A stretch of 64,000 bases of DNA. It comes from Gordonibacter faecis. Its GTDB lineage: Bacteria > Actinomycetota > Coriobacteriia > Coriobacteriales > Eggerthellaceae. Where the stretch lies: positions 1 to 64,000 of the forward strand of contig NZ_JASJEU010000008.1 of the NCBI RefSeq assembly GCF_030077735.1. Reading direction: 5' to 3'. Below are positions 25,525 to 34,812 of the stretch, in pieces. Both the position numbers and the translations under genes were made by a program. Position 1 is the first letter of the stretch. Each line of letters opens with the position of its first letter. Below the pieces are notes generated by a model. It saw only the letters and a program-made list of their open reading frames with translations. It did not search any database and was not told the origin of the DNA.

Positions 25525-26889
25525 GTGAACCTCGGCATGGAAAACGAGACCACCGAGCACAAGCGCAGCACGTCCGAGATGCGCGAGGCGATGGAGTCGG
25601 TCGCCTCCATCCTCAACAAACACGGATCGGGCACGCTCTACTTCGGCGTGCGCCCCTCTGACGGCGAGGTCGTGGGCCAGGACGTCTCCGAAAAGACGCT
25701 GCGCGACGTATCGCAGGCTTTCGGCAACCGAATCGAGCCGAGGGTCATCCCCACCATCGAACGTCTCGAGACCGAGGACGGGAAAGCCTACGTCAAGGTA
25801 TCCTTTTCCGGCGACGAGCGCCCCTACGCCTGCGACGGGCGCTACCGCGTTCGCTCCGCCGACGAGGATCTGCCCATGGGCGCCGCCATGCTCGAGGAGA
25901 TGATGCTCGAGCGCGCCGCGAAAAGGAACTCCTGGGACCGCCGTCCCTCCGACAGGCTGCTCGCCGACGTGAACGAGGACGAGCTGCGGTCATACGTCGA
26001 ACGCGGGGTCGAGCGCGGGCGGATCCCCTTCCCCTTCACCGACGCGAGGGACGTGCTCTCCCGCCTCGGCCTACTCTGCGACGACGGCGCGCTCACCAAC
26101 GCGGCTGCCGTCTGCTTCTGCGGCTCGCGCGACCCCATGCTGCGCATGGGCGTTCTGGGGAACTCCGACCGCACGCAGATACTCGACAACCACCAGGAGG
26201 CGGGAACACTGTTCGGCCTGGTCAAGGCCGCCGAGACCTATATCCTGAACAACACGCGCCGCGAGTTCATCATCGACGGCACGTCCCTCCACCGTACGGA
26301 GCGCCCCGAGATCCCCCTGAGCGCGATTCGCGAGGCGCTCTTCAACGCCTTCTGCCATCGCCGCTACGAGGACTCCTCCGCCATCCAGGTGGACATCTTC
26401 TGGGACGCCGTCGACATCTACAGCCCGGGCAGCTTCCCCGCTGGCTACGAGCCCGAGGACTACCTCTCCGGCGCCGAGACGGCTTCGAAGCCTCGCAACC
26501 CTCTCATCGCGAGCACGCTCTACCGCTCGGGAGACATCGAGACCTACGGCACGGGCCTTCGGCGCATCCAGGGCGCTTGCGACGCGCAGGGCGTGCCCGT
26601 CGCGGTTTTTCAGCGAGGCAACGGCGTGCACGTTCGATTCACCCGCGCGGAGGCAGTCGCCGCCGACAAACCGCCAATAACGGGCGAAAAGCCCGCCGAC
26701 AACCTGTCCCGCGCGCTCGCCCTGTTCGCCGCCAGCGCGATCCCTCTTGCATCTCAGAACGTGGCGGAAAGCCTGGGAGTCGGGCTTCGCCAGGCTCAGC
26801 GCATCCTGAGGGAGCTCGAGGCCAAGGGGCTCGTCGAGCGGAGCGGCCATGGTCGCGGCACCCTTTGGAGCTCCGTCGAAGGCAAATGA
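25525..26889 (+). CDS. AlbA_2/Schlafen-type ATP-binding regulator
   Basis: This 454-residue protein has an N-terminal AlbA_2 domain (ETTEHKRSTSEMREAMESVA then ILNKHGSGTLYFGV, about residues 5-125), a central HATPase_c_4-like region (IREALFNAFCHRRYEDSSAI, about 270-330), and a C-terminal winged helix (NVAESLGVGLRQAQRILREL then AKGLVERSG). Such proteins are annotated as AAA_4 or transcriptional regulators of unknown role. A GTG start was chosen (AGGAGG six bases upstream); ATG 25537 is the alternative. It is on the plus strand, unlike its neighbours. Its last 50 codons and downstream DNA are duplicated at 40.37-40.87 kb. Confidence 0.8.
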   Translation: MNLGMENETTEHKRSTSEMREAMESVASILNKHGSGTLYFGVRPSDGEVVGQDVSEKTLRDVSQAFGNRIEPRVIPTIERLETEDGKAYVKVSFSGDERPYACDGRYRVRSADEDLPMGAAMLEEMMLERAAKRNSWDRRPSDRLLADVNEDELRSYVERGVERGRIPFPFTDARDVLSRLGLLCDDGALTNAAAVCFCGSRDPMLRMGVLGNSDRTQILDNHQEAGTLFGLVKAAETYILNNTRREFIIDGTSLHRTERPEIPLSAIREALFNAFCHRRYEDSSAIQVDIFWDAVDIYSPGSFPAGYEPEDYLSGAETASKPRNPLIASTLYRSGDIETYGTGLRRIQGACDAQGVPVAVFQRGNGVHVRFTRAEAVAADKPPITGEKPADNLSRALALFAASAIPLASQNVAESLGVGLRQAQRILRELEAKGLVERSGHGRGTLWSSVEGK

Positions 26890-27240
26890 CGCACTATGGC
26901 CGAATCGCGACATCGCGACATGTCGCGATGTCGCGATTCCCGCCAGATGCGCGGAATCCTCGCCGCCTGCAACTCGCTCACGCCGCTCCCGCAAGCGCCG
27001 CGTAGTCCCGCCGCGAGCCATCGCCGCCCGCTATCGCTGCCCTCTCCCATGGGCGCGGCACTTTCGGTGGCGATTTTCCTAGGAATTACGATGCGGCCCC
27101 TGCGTCAAGCCGAAAGTCCGACGCCGCCGTCCGCGAGAGCAGGCGGCGGCCTCATCGCGGGCCGCGGGACGCGTCCCCGCCGCCCGGCCTCCCCTCGGCG
27201 TGACGGGCCGGCGCCTCATTGGCGATAAAGGCTCCCAGCC
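26734..27240. repeat. About 505-base repeat, source copy (also at 40.37-40.87 kb)
   Basis: This segment holds the end of the AlbA_2-domain gene, a 38-base palindrome, and the DNA leading into HTH copy 5. It recurs at 40366-40870 in the same order and orientation. The first 250 bases are almost identical and the last part is diverged but clearly alignable. A shorter relative of its right half is at 39717-39960. Confidence 0.85.
26902..26939. repeat. 38-base perfect palindrome
   Basis: Two 19-base arms are exact reverse complements with no loop; each arm contains TCGCGACA twice. It begins 13 bases after the stop of the AlbA_2-domain gene. It could form a cruciform, end transcription between convergent genes, or bind a protein as four TCGCGACA sites. 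An identical copy lies at 40534-40571. Confidence 0.9.
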
Positions 27241-27421
27241 CGACCTCCAGCTCCGCGCACAGCCTCACGAACTCGTCTGCCCTCATGGCGCGCTCCCCGT
27301 TGAGCACCCGCCACAGGCGCTTCGGATCCGCCCCTATGCGGCGGGCGAGCTCCGCCACGCTGATGCCGCGCCGCCATCGCGCCTGCTCCATCCTGGCCGC
27401 TATGAGGTCGATGTGCCTCAT
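27152..27421 (-). CDS. Module-capping small XRE HTH protein, copy 5
   Basis: This 89-residue protein begins MRHIDLIAARMEQARWRRGI and carries the XRE helix-turn-helix with GADPKRLWRVLNGERAM. Its tail (GAFIANEAPARHAEGRPGGG, ending DASRGPR) is shared with copies 8 and 9. It starts 28 bases after the MFS transporter stop and caps that module. A hairpin (GCCGCCG/CGGCGGC) lies just downstream of its stop. The change of Val-Asp-Arg to Ala-Asp-Pro in the recognition region distinguishes copies 5 and 9 from the others and may alter the DNA target. Confidence 0.83.
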   Translation of the reverse strand: MRHIDLIAARMEQARWRRGISVAELARRIGADPKRLWRVLNGERAMRADEFVRLCAELEVGLGAFIANEAPARHAEGRPGGGDASRGPR

Positions 27422-27449
27422 TGAGGGCTCCCGTCTGCACGCGAGGGCG

Positions 27450-28793
27450 CTAATCTGCGCAAGCTGGAGCTTCGGCTCCCTCCCCATCGCCCTTGAGCCC
27501 CTCCCGAACGACCGAGCGAACGGCAAGCGACAGGGCGAGGGAGGCGGCGACCACCCCCGCGACGACGATCGGCACGCCGTCCCGGAACGCGTCCAAAAGC
27601 CAGCCGTAGGCGAGCGCGCCGACGGGCGTCGCGCAGTTCGCGAGCGCCATGACGAGCGCCATCACCTTCCCGATGAGGTCTCCGGGCGTCTCCCCCTGCA
27701 CGAAGGCGACTGCCTGCACGGAGAAGAGCGTGCAGCACGCCATGGTGAGGAAGAGCCCTGCCACGACGAGGGCGTACGAGCCCATGGACGGCAGGGGGAG
27801 GGCGCAAGCCGCGGCGACGAGAAGCAAAGCGAGCGATCCGGCAGCGAGCACAACAGGCGACGACGAGAGCCCGAGCCTGCCCGCGAGCGCCCCCGCGGCG
27901 ATCCCGCCCGCGAGCCCGCCGAGCGCGAGAGCTCCCTCGGCGAACCCCATGAGCTGGGCGGAGAGCCCCAGCACCTGAGTGACGACAACGGGCGCGCCGA
28001 TGACGACGAACGAGCTCAGCACGAGGTTGAACGCCGTCGCGAGAAGGATCATGCGGAAGATGGCGGGGCTCCCCTCCCGCAGGAAGCGCAGGGCGGCGGC
28101 GAGATCCCCCGCCGCCGTGCGCACGATCCCCGCATCGCGCGGCAGGGGCGCGAACGGCACGCGCACCGCAGCCGCCACCAGAACCGCCGACGCCGCGAAG
28201 AGGGCGCCCGACACCGCGACGACGGGCGCGATGCCGAACATGCCGAACAAAAGCCCGCCGAGCACCGGCCCCACCAGGCTCGAGAGCATGCCCACCTGGC
28301 TGACGACCGCCGCGCCCCGCTGGATCGCCGATCGCCCGACGAGGGCGGGCACGCTCGCCTGCACCGTCGGCTGGTAGACGCTTTGCACGGCGTAGAGCGC
28401 GACGAGGGCGGCCACCGCGAGGCCGACGGCGTCCGCCGTCCCGCTCAGGAGCAGGTACGCCGCGCACACCGCCGCCATGACGGCGTCGAGCGCCGCCATG
28501 ATGAGGCGCTTGCGGACGCGGTCCGCCGCCACGCCGCCGATGGGGGCGAGGACGATGTAGGGCACCCAGGCGCACGCCGTCACGACGCCCATCGCCGCTG
28601 ACGACCCCGTGACGCCCAGCACGTGCAGCGGCAGCGCGAACCGGAGCACCGCGTTGCCGAACAGCGACACCGTCTGCGCCGCCGCGAGCGCCCAGAACGT
28701 GCCCGTCAGGCCCCCTTTCCCCGCTCCCCGATTTCGGCCTTCGACCCCAACGACCCCTTCCGACACCTGCGCCGATCCTTTGCGTTCGTCCAT
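27450..28793 (-). CDS. MFS efflux transporter
   Basis: This 447-residue protein has about twelve hydrophobic helices and the loop 2-3 signature region GGVAADRVRKR expected for the major facilitator superfamily. Size and spacing fit a drug efflux pump of the MefA/DHA3 type. A TetR gene lies immediately upstream on the same strand, and both have operator-like palindromes with ACATACC/GGTATGT arms before them. So the pump is probably induced by its own substrate. The start MDERKGSAQ follows a good GGAAGGGA ribosome site; further in-frame ATGs upstream read through the operator. Confidence 0.88.
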   Translation of the reverse strand: MDERKGSAQVSEGVVGVEGRNRGAGKGGLTGTFWALAAAQTVSLFGNAVLRFALPLHVLGVTGSSAAMGVVTACAWVPYIVLAPIGGVAADRVRKRLIMAALDAVMAAVCAAYLLLSGTADAVGLAVAALVALYAVQSVYQPTVQASVPALVGRSAIQRGAAVVSQVGMLSSLVGPVLGGLLFGMFGIAPVVAVSGALFAASAVLVAAAVRVPFAPLPRDAGIVRTAAGDLAAALRFLREGSPAIFRMILLATAFNLVLSSFVVIGAPVVVTQVLGLSAQLMGFAEGALALGGLAGGIAAGALAGRLGLSSSPVVLAAGSLALLLVAAACALPLPSMGSYALVVAGLFLTMACCTLFSVQAVAFVQGETPGDLIGKVMALVMALANCATPVGALAYGWLLDAFRDGVPIVVAGVVAASLALSLAVRSVVREGLKGDGEGAEAPACAD

Positions 28794-28815
28794 TCCCTTC
28801 CTTTCTCTCAGATTA

Positions 28816-28836
28816 ACATACCTACGGTTGGTATGT
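28816..28836. promoter_or_regulatory. Operator-like palindrome before the MFS gene
   Basis: ACATACC and GGTATGT arms are separated by seven bases. The same arms, separated by three bases, occur at 29582-29598 before the TetR gene. It lies 23 bases upstream of the MFS start and is probably a TetR operator. Confidence 0.6.
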
Positions 28837-28891
28837 ATAATAGGTAAAAAGAGAAGGGCGGAATGCCCTTCTCTCGACGGACGGCGGGAGG

Positions 28892-29563
28892 CTACTCCGC
28901 CGCCGACGACGCCTCCTCCCGCGCCCGGCGGAAGCCCTCGACCCTGCCCGCCACGTTCTCGGCCGACAGGTCGGCGCCCATGGCCCTGAGCAGCCCCAGG
29001 TAGAAGCGCATGCGCGCCTCGAGCTCGTCCGCCGTGAGGGGCTGGAACATCGGGGCGACCCACAGGTTCGCGAGAAGGACGACCACCTGCGCCATCTCGC
29101 GCGGCTGGTCGGTGGCGATGGTGCCGTCTGCCATCCCCTGCCGCACGATCGGCTCGATGTAGCGCGGCACCACGTCCTCGAAGACGGAGCGGTACATCAC
29201 GCCGAGGAGCCTGGAATTGCGCACCGGGTCGGCGTCGATGGCCATCCGCGGCGCGAGGTCCATCTGGGAGCTCGCCGCCGAGGCGTCGAACATGGCCTGC
29301 AGCTTCTCGGCGCCGGTCATCGACGCGTCGGCGACGATCTCGTCGTAGCGGCGGAACGCGGCGGCGTCGGCGCGGTCGAGGGCGGCGTCGAGGATCTCCT
29401 CCTTGGACTTGAAGTGGTGGTAGATCGCGCCCTTCGTGAGGCCGTCGAGCTCGCCCACGATGTCCTGGATGGTCGTCTTCTCGTAGCCCTTCTCGAGGAA
29501 CAGCCGCATCGCGGCGTCGAGTATGCGGGCGACGGTCTCCTCGGGGTACTTGTTCCGCGACAC
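28892..29563 (-). CDS. TetR-family repressor of the MFS pump
   Basis: This 223-residue regulator has the TetR helix-turn-helix (LFLEKGYEKTTIQDIVGELD then GLTKGAIYHHFKSKEEIL, about residues 18-60) and a TetR_C-like helical domain. A GTG start (SRNKYPEETVARILDAA follows) was chosen because GGGAGG lies about six bases upstream and a matching operator lies just before that. The reading frame is, however, continuous with the HTH cassette upstream, so a 322-residue fusion could also be made. It probably represses itself and the MFS gene. Confidence 0.87.
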   Translation of the reverse strand: MSRNKYPEETVARILDAAMRLFLEKGYEKTTIQDIVGELDGLTKGAIYHHFKSKEEILDAALDRADAAAFRRYDEIVADASMTGAEKLQAMFDASAASSQMDLAPRMAIDADPVRNSRLLGVMYRSVFEDVVPRYIEPIVRQGMADGTIATDQPREMAQVVVLLANLWVAPMFQPLTADELEARMRFYLGLLRAMGADLSAENVAGRVEGFRRAREEASSAAE

Positions 29564-29848
29564 GCCTTCCCTCCCTTTCTTACATACCGATGGTATGTTA
29601 CCACAGATCCGGAGGCGTTCGCGAGTGCCGCTTGCGCCGCGCCGGCGATCCTCGAAGCGATCCAGCCCGACACCCAGAACCGCGCACAGCCGCACGAACT
29701 CGTCGGCCCTCATGGCGCGCTCGCCGTTGAGGACGCGCCAGAGCCGTTTGCGGTCGACGCCGATGCGGCGGGCGAGCTCCGCCACGCTGATGCCGCGCTC
29801 CCAGCGCGCCTGCTCCATCCTCGCTGCTATGAGGTCGAGATGGTCCAT
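29564..29848 (-). CDS. Module-capping small XRE HTH protein, copy 6, in frame with TetR
   Basis: The cassette reads MDHLDLIAARMEQARWERGI with GVDRKRLWRVLNGERAM and GVGLDRFEDRR. Unlike the other copies it has no stop codon. The frame continues through about 35 unconserved codons, which include the TetR operator palindrome, into the TetR protein. It follows the ABC/FtsX module (ATPase stop at 30055) by about 200 bases. It is either a natural HTH-TetR fusion or a cassette whose stop was lost when the TetR-MFS module was joined to it. The first in-frame ATG is at 29860. Confidence 0.75.
29582..29598. promoter_or_regulatory. Operator-like palindrome before tetR (MFS module)
   Basis: ACATACCGATGGTATGT is a 17-base inverted repeat with seven-base arms and a three-base centre. 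The same arms lie upstream of the MFS gene. It sits 18 bases before the TetR GTG, inside the frame shared with the HTH cassette. Confidence 0.7.
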
Positions 29849-30054
29849 CCGCACCGCCATTCTTCAGCCCGACTCTCTCTACGGTCAGGAGTTGAGCCAC
29901 TTTTTGATCGCTGCAAAAGCGCATGCCTGCCGCAAAAAGCGGACGGGGCATCGCCACAGCTTTGGCGCTCGCAACGGGGCGAAACCAAAAGAGCCTCACA
30001 GGGGGAACGGGCACGCGGCTTCTCCGGGTCGAGCTGTCGTGCTCCTTCGGGTTG

Positions 30055-30705
30055 CTACCGTTTGCGGTCGCTCGCATAGGAGACGGTCAAGCCCCCTTTT
30101 CTCAGACGGAACACGACGTCCGCCTCCTTCGCCACGTCGTTCGAATGGGTCACGACCACGACGCATTTCCCTGCCTCGTGCGCGGTCGCCTTGAGGATCG
30201 AGGCCACCTCCGCCGCCGTCGCCTCGTCGAGGCTGCCGGTCGGCTCGTCGGCGAGCACGATCCGCGCCTCCGAAGCAAGGGCTCGGGCGATGGCGACGCG
30301 CTGCTGCTGTCCGCCCGAGAGCTTCAGCACGCTACGCCTGCTCTCTTCCTCGGTGATGCCCACGCGCTCGAGCGCGGGCATGGGAGGCAGCTTGGACGTC
30401 AGGGAAACGTTCTCCCTCGGCGTGAGGTAGTCGATGAGGTTGTACCCCTGGAATACGAACGCCACGTTCTTGCGCCTGTGGACGGCAAGCCCCATCTTCT
30501 CGATGTTGCACCCGTCGCAGATGACCGAACCCTCGGTCGGGCTGTCGAGCCCTCCCATGAGGGAGAGCAGGGTCGTCTTCCCGCACCCGGAGGGCCCGAG
30601 TATCGCGTACATCCGCCCCTCCTCCAACGAGACGTTGACCCCCTTGAGGATCTTGGTGCCCCGTTCGTAGGAGTACCCGACGTTTCTCAGTTCCATGATC
30701 GGCAT
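30055..30705 (-). CDS. ABC ATPase, MacB/LolD-like
   Basis: This 216-residue ATPase has Walker A (GPSGCGKTT), Q-loop (FVFQGYNLIDYLTPRENV), signature (LSGGQQQRVAIARAL) and Walker B (IVLADEPTGSLD), all typical of the MacB/LolD/BceA branch that partners FtsX-type permeases. Three such permeases lie directly upstream on the same strand, followed further upstream by a two-component system. One ATPase serving three permeases is plausible. Probable roles are antimicrobial peptide resistance or export. The ATG is preceded by AAAGG. Confidence 0.9.
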   Translation of the reverse strand: MPIMELRNVGYSYERGTKILKGVNVSLEEGRMYAILGPSGCGKTTLLSLMGGLDSPTEGSVICDGCNIEKMGLAVHRRKNVAFVFQGYNLIDYLTPRENVSLTSKLPPMPALERVGITEEESRRSVLKLSGGQQQRVAIARALASEARIVLADEPTGSLDEATAAEVASILKATAHEAGKCVVVVTHSNDVAKEADVVFRLRKGGLTVSYASDRKR

Positions 30706-30748
30706 TGCCGTACCTTTCTCTTCGCGTCCGCGAATCGCAGGCGCCCGC

Positions 30749-32008
30749 CTATTCCATCTGTGAGAGGATCTCTCTCGGCTGCATCCGAAGCATTGGGATG
30801 CATGACACCGCTACGGCTGCGACGAGGAGCGCCGCACCCGCGCCGGCGACCGTCACGAGAAAGGAGGGGTCGACCGAGACGCTTCCCGCCGCCTTTCCGA
30901 ATAGGGCCCCGACCGGACCCGCGAGCTGCCCGCTTGCGAGGTACGCAATGACCAGCGCCGCCGCCGCGACGACGAACGCCTCGACGAGGTGCTGGCAGAT
31001 GATGCCCCGCTTCGAGAAGCCCTCGGCGAGCAGGACCCCGATCTCGCGCTTGCGCGCCCTCGTCGAGACGAGGAGGACGAGCGCCATCACGACTGCGCTC
31101 GCCACGGCGACGAGCGCCACGAGCCACGAGACGAGCGATCCGGAGTTCTCGAGCGTTCCGGCGACTCGTTCGTACACCTCCCCGTTGGCCTCCACGTAGT
31201 AGTTGTCCCAGTCAAGCGAGGCGGCGTCCTTCGCCCGCTCGACGATGCCGTCGAGTTCGGCGGCGTCCTCTACGAAGAAATCGGCGGACTGGATGTGCCC
31301 GCTCGCCCACTCGCCCGCGTATAGGGCGCGCGCCTCGACCAGAGTATCGAGGCTGATGAATGCGTAGTCCTCGTAGTCGTACAGGGTTGAGGGGCGCGAC
31401 ATCGACGGTCTCTCGTCCTCGCCGTCGGCGAGGACCTCGAACAGGCCGGCAACCGTGCATTCGACGGGCTCTCCGTTATCGCCGTCCCTAAATGAAACGG
31501 TGTCCCCGACGGCGATTCCGTTGTTTTCCGCTGCTTCTTTGCCGATGATGATTTCGTTGCTGTCTCCGGTCAGATGATGCCCCTCGACAAGGCGGAACGC
31601 GCCCGAGAGGAACGTCGAGGCGTACTCCGAGTCCGTGCAGCCGGTCGTGTAGAAGTCGTTTGCAACAAGATCTCCAAGGGGCTTCGGAACCTCGAGCGCG
31701 TCGCCGCTCCCGTCAAGGACGGCGCCGATGCCCCAAGAGGAGGCGTTGTGCGCCTTGATCCCGTCCATTGCGGCGATTTCGTCTACCGTCTCCTGCGGGA
31801 TGGTGTGCAGCGTCCAGTCGTTATAGCCGGCGAGCGTGAAGCTTGCCCCTGTGGCGCCCCGGAGATCGGCCTCCTGCTCCTCTTGGGCGGCCGAGACCGC
31901 CAGCCCCGAGATCGCGAGTGTGGCCACTGCGAGTATCAGGCCGAAGAGAAATGCCGTTCTCTTCCATTTCCTGGCGATGCTGAGCATCGCCCTAGTAATC
32001 GGGTTCAC
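30749..32008 (-). CDS. FtsX/MacB-type ABC permease 1
   Basis: This 419-residue permease has an N-terminal helix (about residues 18-40), a periplasmic-type MacB domain of about 220 residues, and three C-terminal helices. It ends PMLRMQPREILSQME, the typical FtsX C-terminus that docks onto the ATPase. A GTG start is supported by AAGGAGG eight bases upstream. It is closely similar in layout to the next permease upstream, both having AQEEQ/AQGEQ after the first helix, so the two probably arose by duplication. Confidence 0.87.
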   Translation of the reverse strand: MNPITRAMLSIARKWKRTAFLFGLILAVATLAISGLAVSAAQEEQEADLRGATGASFTLAGYNDWTLHTIPQETVDEIAAMDGIKAHNASSWGIGAVLDGSGDALEVPKPLGDLVANDFYTTGCTDSEYASTFLSGAFRLVEGHHLTGDSNEIIIGKEAAENNGIAVGDTVSFRDGDNGEPVECTVAGLFEVLADGEDERPSMSRPSTLYDYEDYAFISLDTLVEARALYAGEWASGHIQSADFFVEDAAELDGIVERAKDAASLDWDNYYVEANGEVYERVAGTLENSGSLVSWLVALVAVASAVVMALVLLVSTRARKREIGVLLAEGFSKRGIICQHLVEAFVVAAAALVIAYLASGQLAGPVGALFGKAAGSVSVDPSFLVTVAGAGAALLVAAVAVSCIPMLRMQPREILSQME

Positions 32009-32021
32009 CGGAAAACCTCCT

Positions 32022-33284
32022 TCAGTCCGTTTGGGAAAGCACCTGAGCCGGAGAGAGGCGGGCGATCGGCAGGAACGACGCCGCGATCGCGGCGACAAGG
32101 ATGATCGTCCCTCCCGCCGCCACCAGGGCGAAATGCTCAGGCGTGACGACGACCGCCTCGGCACTCTTCCCGAGAACCGCCCCGAGTGCCCCCGCGAAGC
32201 GACTGCTCGCAAGATAAGCGAGCGGGAACGCGGCGGCAGCTGCCAGCAGAGACTCCAGCGCGTACTGAAACGCGAGCGAGGACTTCTCGATGCCGGCCGC
32301 CATCATGATGCCCGCCTCGCGCTTCCTGCCGCGCACGGACATCGCGAGGACGAGCGTCACCATGACGGCGCCCACAACGGTCACGAGGGCGCACATCGCG
32401 GATACGAGTGTCCCCGTGTCGGAGAGCGCCGCCGAGACGTTGCGGTACACTTCGTCGTTCGCTGTGATCTTGAAATTGCCCCAGTCGATCGAGGGGATGC
32501 CCTGCACCCGTGCGATCACGGAATCGAGCTCGGCGGCGTCCGCGACGTAGTAGTACGCCTCGGATATGCCTTCGCCCTCCTCGCCCCAGCCTTCGATCAG
32601 GCCCTCTGCGGCGTCCATGCTGCAGAACACGTAGCTTGAGTAGGAGTAGTAGGACGAGTCGTCGTACATGTCCGCCCGGTCCTCCTTGTCCGCCGCCACG
32701 TCGAAGATGCCGACGATCTCCATGCCCACCGCCGGGGTGTCGTTCTCCGGGTAGTAGATCCCGGTCACGGTGTCGCCGAGCTTCAGGCCGTTGCGCTCGG
32801 CAACCTCCCGGCTGACGATGATGCTGCCGGACATGTCGTCGGTGATGTGGGTTCCCTCCACCAGCTCGAACCTGCCCGACAGGAACAGCTCGTGGTATTG
32901 GGAGTTGTAGGAGCCGTAGTTGTAGAAGCTGTAGTCGTCGTGGACCAACTCCTCGCCTTCGCCGTTGAAGATGTCCGGCAAAGTGATCAGAGTGGCGTCG
33001 TACCCCTCGATGCCGTCCACCGCGGCGATCTGCCGGATCATGTCCTCGGATATGAACTCCTGCGTGCTGTAGCCCCCGCTCCAGCCGCCTGTCGAGATGT
33101 CCCTCTCGACGGTGAAGCTTGCCCCCACCGTACCCCTCAGACCCTCGGCCTGCTCGCCTTGCGCGTCGCGCACGGCGAGCCCCGACATGACGAGGGCGGC
33201 GATGGCGAACAGGAGCAGAAGCATGAGAAGCGACTGCTTCCGTTTTCGGACGACGCGCCTGGCCGCCCGCGTTCCCAGGTTCAT
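32022..33284 (-). CDS. FtsX/MacB-type ABC permease 2
   Basis: This 420-residue protein has one N-terminal helix (LLMLLLLFAIAALVMSGLAV), an extracytoplasmic domain rich in Tyr, Ser and Gly (several YSYSSY-like runs), and three C-terminal helices ending ARLSPAQVLSQTD. It shares domain order and several motifs with permease 1 and lies 13 bases upstream of it. GAAGGAG precedes the ATG. It probably forms part of a heteromeric MacB-like transporter with the ATPase at 30055. Confidence 0.87.
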   Translation of the reverse strand: MNLGTRAARRVVRKRKQSLLMLLLLFAIAALVMSGLAVRDAQGEQAEGLRGTVGASFTVERDISTGGWSGGYSTQEFISEDMIRQIAAVDGIEGYDATLITLPDIFNGEGEELVHDDYSFYNYGSYNSQYHELFLSGRFELVEGTHITDDMSGSIIVSREVAERNGLKLGDTVTGIYYPENDTPAVGMEIVGIFDVAADKEDRADMYDDSSYYSYSSYVFCSMDAAEGLIEGWGEEGEGISEAYYYVADAAELDSVIARVQGIPSIDWGNFKITANDEVYRNVSAALSDTGTLVSAMCALVTVVGAVMVTLVLAMSVRGRKREAGIMMAAGIEKSSLAFQYALESLLAAAAAFPLAYLASSRFAGALGAVLGKSAEAVVVTPEHFALVAAGGTIILVAAIAASFLPIARLSPAQVLSQTD

Positions 33285-33299
33285 GGACTTCTCCTTCCT

Positions 33300-34634
33300 C
33301 TAGCCCATCAGCGCGAGTATCCGCTTGGGCTTCATTCGCAGGACGGGTGCCGCCGCCAGAGCGGTCGAGCCCAGGCATAGCGCGATTCCCGACACCCCGA
33401 CCAGCGCGAAGTCACCCGGGGAGACCTCGACCGAGATGCTCTCTAGCCCGAGACCCTCGTCGCTCCGCTCTCCACCGCCCTCGCCGGACAGGTCGATCGT
33501 TTCATACCCTTCGGCGCTGACTTGGGAGAGCAGGCCGCTGCCGACGTGCTGCGCGATCGCGGAGCTGATGCCGAACGACAGAACCAGCGCGAGCGCCGCG
33601 ACGGCCGCGACCTCGACGAGGTACTGGGCGAGCACCGAGCCCTTCGTGACGCCCATCGCCAGGTACGCGCCCGTCTCCCTGATGCGCCCCCTGAACCGTA
33701 GCGTCAGGAACAGGGCGAGCACGACGAAGCAGACGACCGTCACCGAGGCCATGGCGATTGACACGACGCCTTGCAGCCCCTGCAAGGACGCCTTCGCGTT
33801 TTGGTAGTCGTTGTCGTAGCGGGTCAGCGTGCAGCTCTCCCAGTCCATCCCCGCTATGGAGCGGACGTCGTCCATGATGCGGTCGAGCTCCTCTGGGTCG
33901 TCGACGTAGAAGTCGCCGTACTGGAACCCCGTCTCGCTCTTCGATCCGTACAAAAGCGCGGATGCGGTGGCTGTGTCGGCGAACACGATGTTGTCGTATA
34001 GGTCGTAGGACGGCGCGACCCCGATGGAGTCCTGCGCCTTCACGTTGGTGAAGATGCCCGAGACGGTCGCCTCGACGGGCGACCCCTCCCCGCCGACGGG
34101 GCTTAAGGTCATCTTCTCCCCGACGGTGAGGCCGTTGCGCGACGCGAAGTCCTCGTGGACGAGCACCCTGGCCGCGCCTTCTCCCTCGATGGGGTCCCCC
34201 TCGACCATCTCGAACACCCCGTCGGAGAAGTAGGACTCGGCTTGCGAGCTCGAGTTGGCGACGACCTTTCCGGCGGTTTCGTAGCCTTCCGGAACCTGCG
34301 CGGCGCCCTGCGTGTTGATCGAGAGCGGCGCCCCCTGGGCGTCGGAGTAGCTCGCGTACGTGTACGAACGCAAGTCGTGCGCACCCGTTAAGCCGTCGAC
34401 CTCGAGAACCTCGTCCACGACGGACTGCGGGATGCCCCCGTCCACGGTCTTGGCGTTGACGGTGAAGTATCCCAGCAGCGCCTTCTTGAGGTTCGCGTCG
34501 GCGGTGTGGGTGGCGGACTGAATGGCGAGGCATGCGAGCATGAGCGTCGCCACGACCAGGACGAACGCGCAAAGCCCCAGGCTCTTGCCCTTCTTGCGGA
34601 GAAGGTAGAGCCGGGCCCGCGTGAGCGCGTTCAT
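33300..34634 (-). CDS. FtsX/MacB-type ABC permease 3
   Basis: This 444-residue permease is the first and most divergent of the three. It starts MNALTRARLYLLRKKGKSLG, has a first helix at about residues 18-40, an extracytoplasmic domain, two helices, an extra acidic and Gly-rich insertion (LSGEGGGERSDEGLGLESIS), a last helix, and ends APVLRMKPKRILALMG. It lies 178 bases after the kinase gene. Together with the two following permeases and the single ATPase it forms a probable peptide-resistance or export complex. Confidence 0.86.
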   Translation of the reverse strand: MNALTRARLYLLRKKGKSLGLCAFVLVVATLMLACLAIQSATHTADANLKKALLGYFTVNAKTVDGGIPQSVVDEVLEVDGLTGAHDLRSYTYASYSDAQGAPLSINTQGAAQVPEGYETAGKVVANSSSQAESYFSDGVFEMVEGDPIEGEGAARVLVHEDFASRNGLTVGEKMTLSPVGGEGSPVEATVSGIFTNVKAQDSIGVAPSYDLYDNIVFADTATASALLYGSKSETGFQYGDFYVDDPEELDRIMDDVRSIAGMDWESCTLTRYDNDYQNAKASLQGLQGVVSIAMASVTVVCFVVLALFLTLRFRGRIRETGAYLAMGVTKGSVLAQYLVEVAAVAALALVLSFGISSAIAQHVGSGLLSQVSAEGYETIDLSGEGGGERSDEGLGLESISVEVSPGDFALVGVSGIALCLGSTALAAAPVLRMKPKRILALMG

Positions 34635-34812
34635 GGTCGGACCGTCCGCCCGGCGCTTCGAGACTCCTTCATTTCATCGCTCCTTTCCCTTCGCGCCCAT
34701 CGCCTTCAGGGGCGCGTTCGGCCCAATGAATTCAATGGTGCCGTCCGAAGGTGGAGCTGAGGAGGAGTTGGGGAGTGGTTTTGGGGCAGGCGTCCACGCG
34801 ATCGACGCGGGT

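Noticed and set aside
26902..26939. The palindrome as a transposon end
   Set aside because: No transposase is near, and no target-site duplication is visible around either copy; the copies are explained by duplication of a larger segment.
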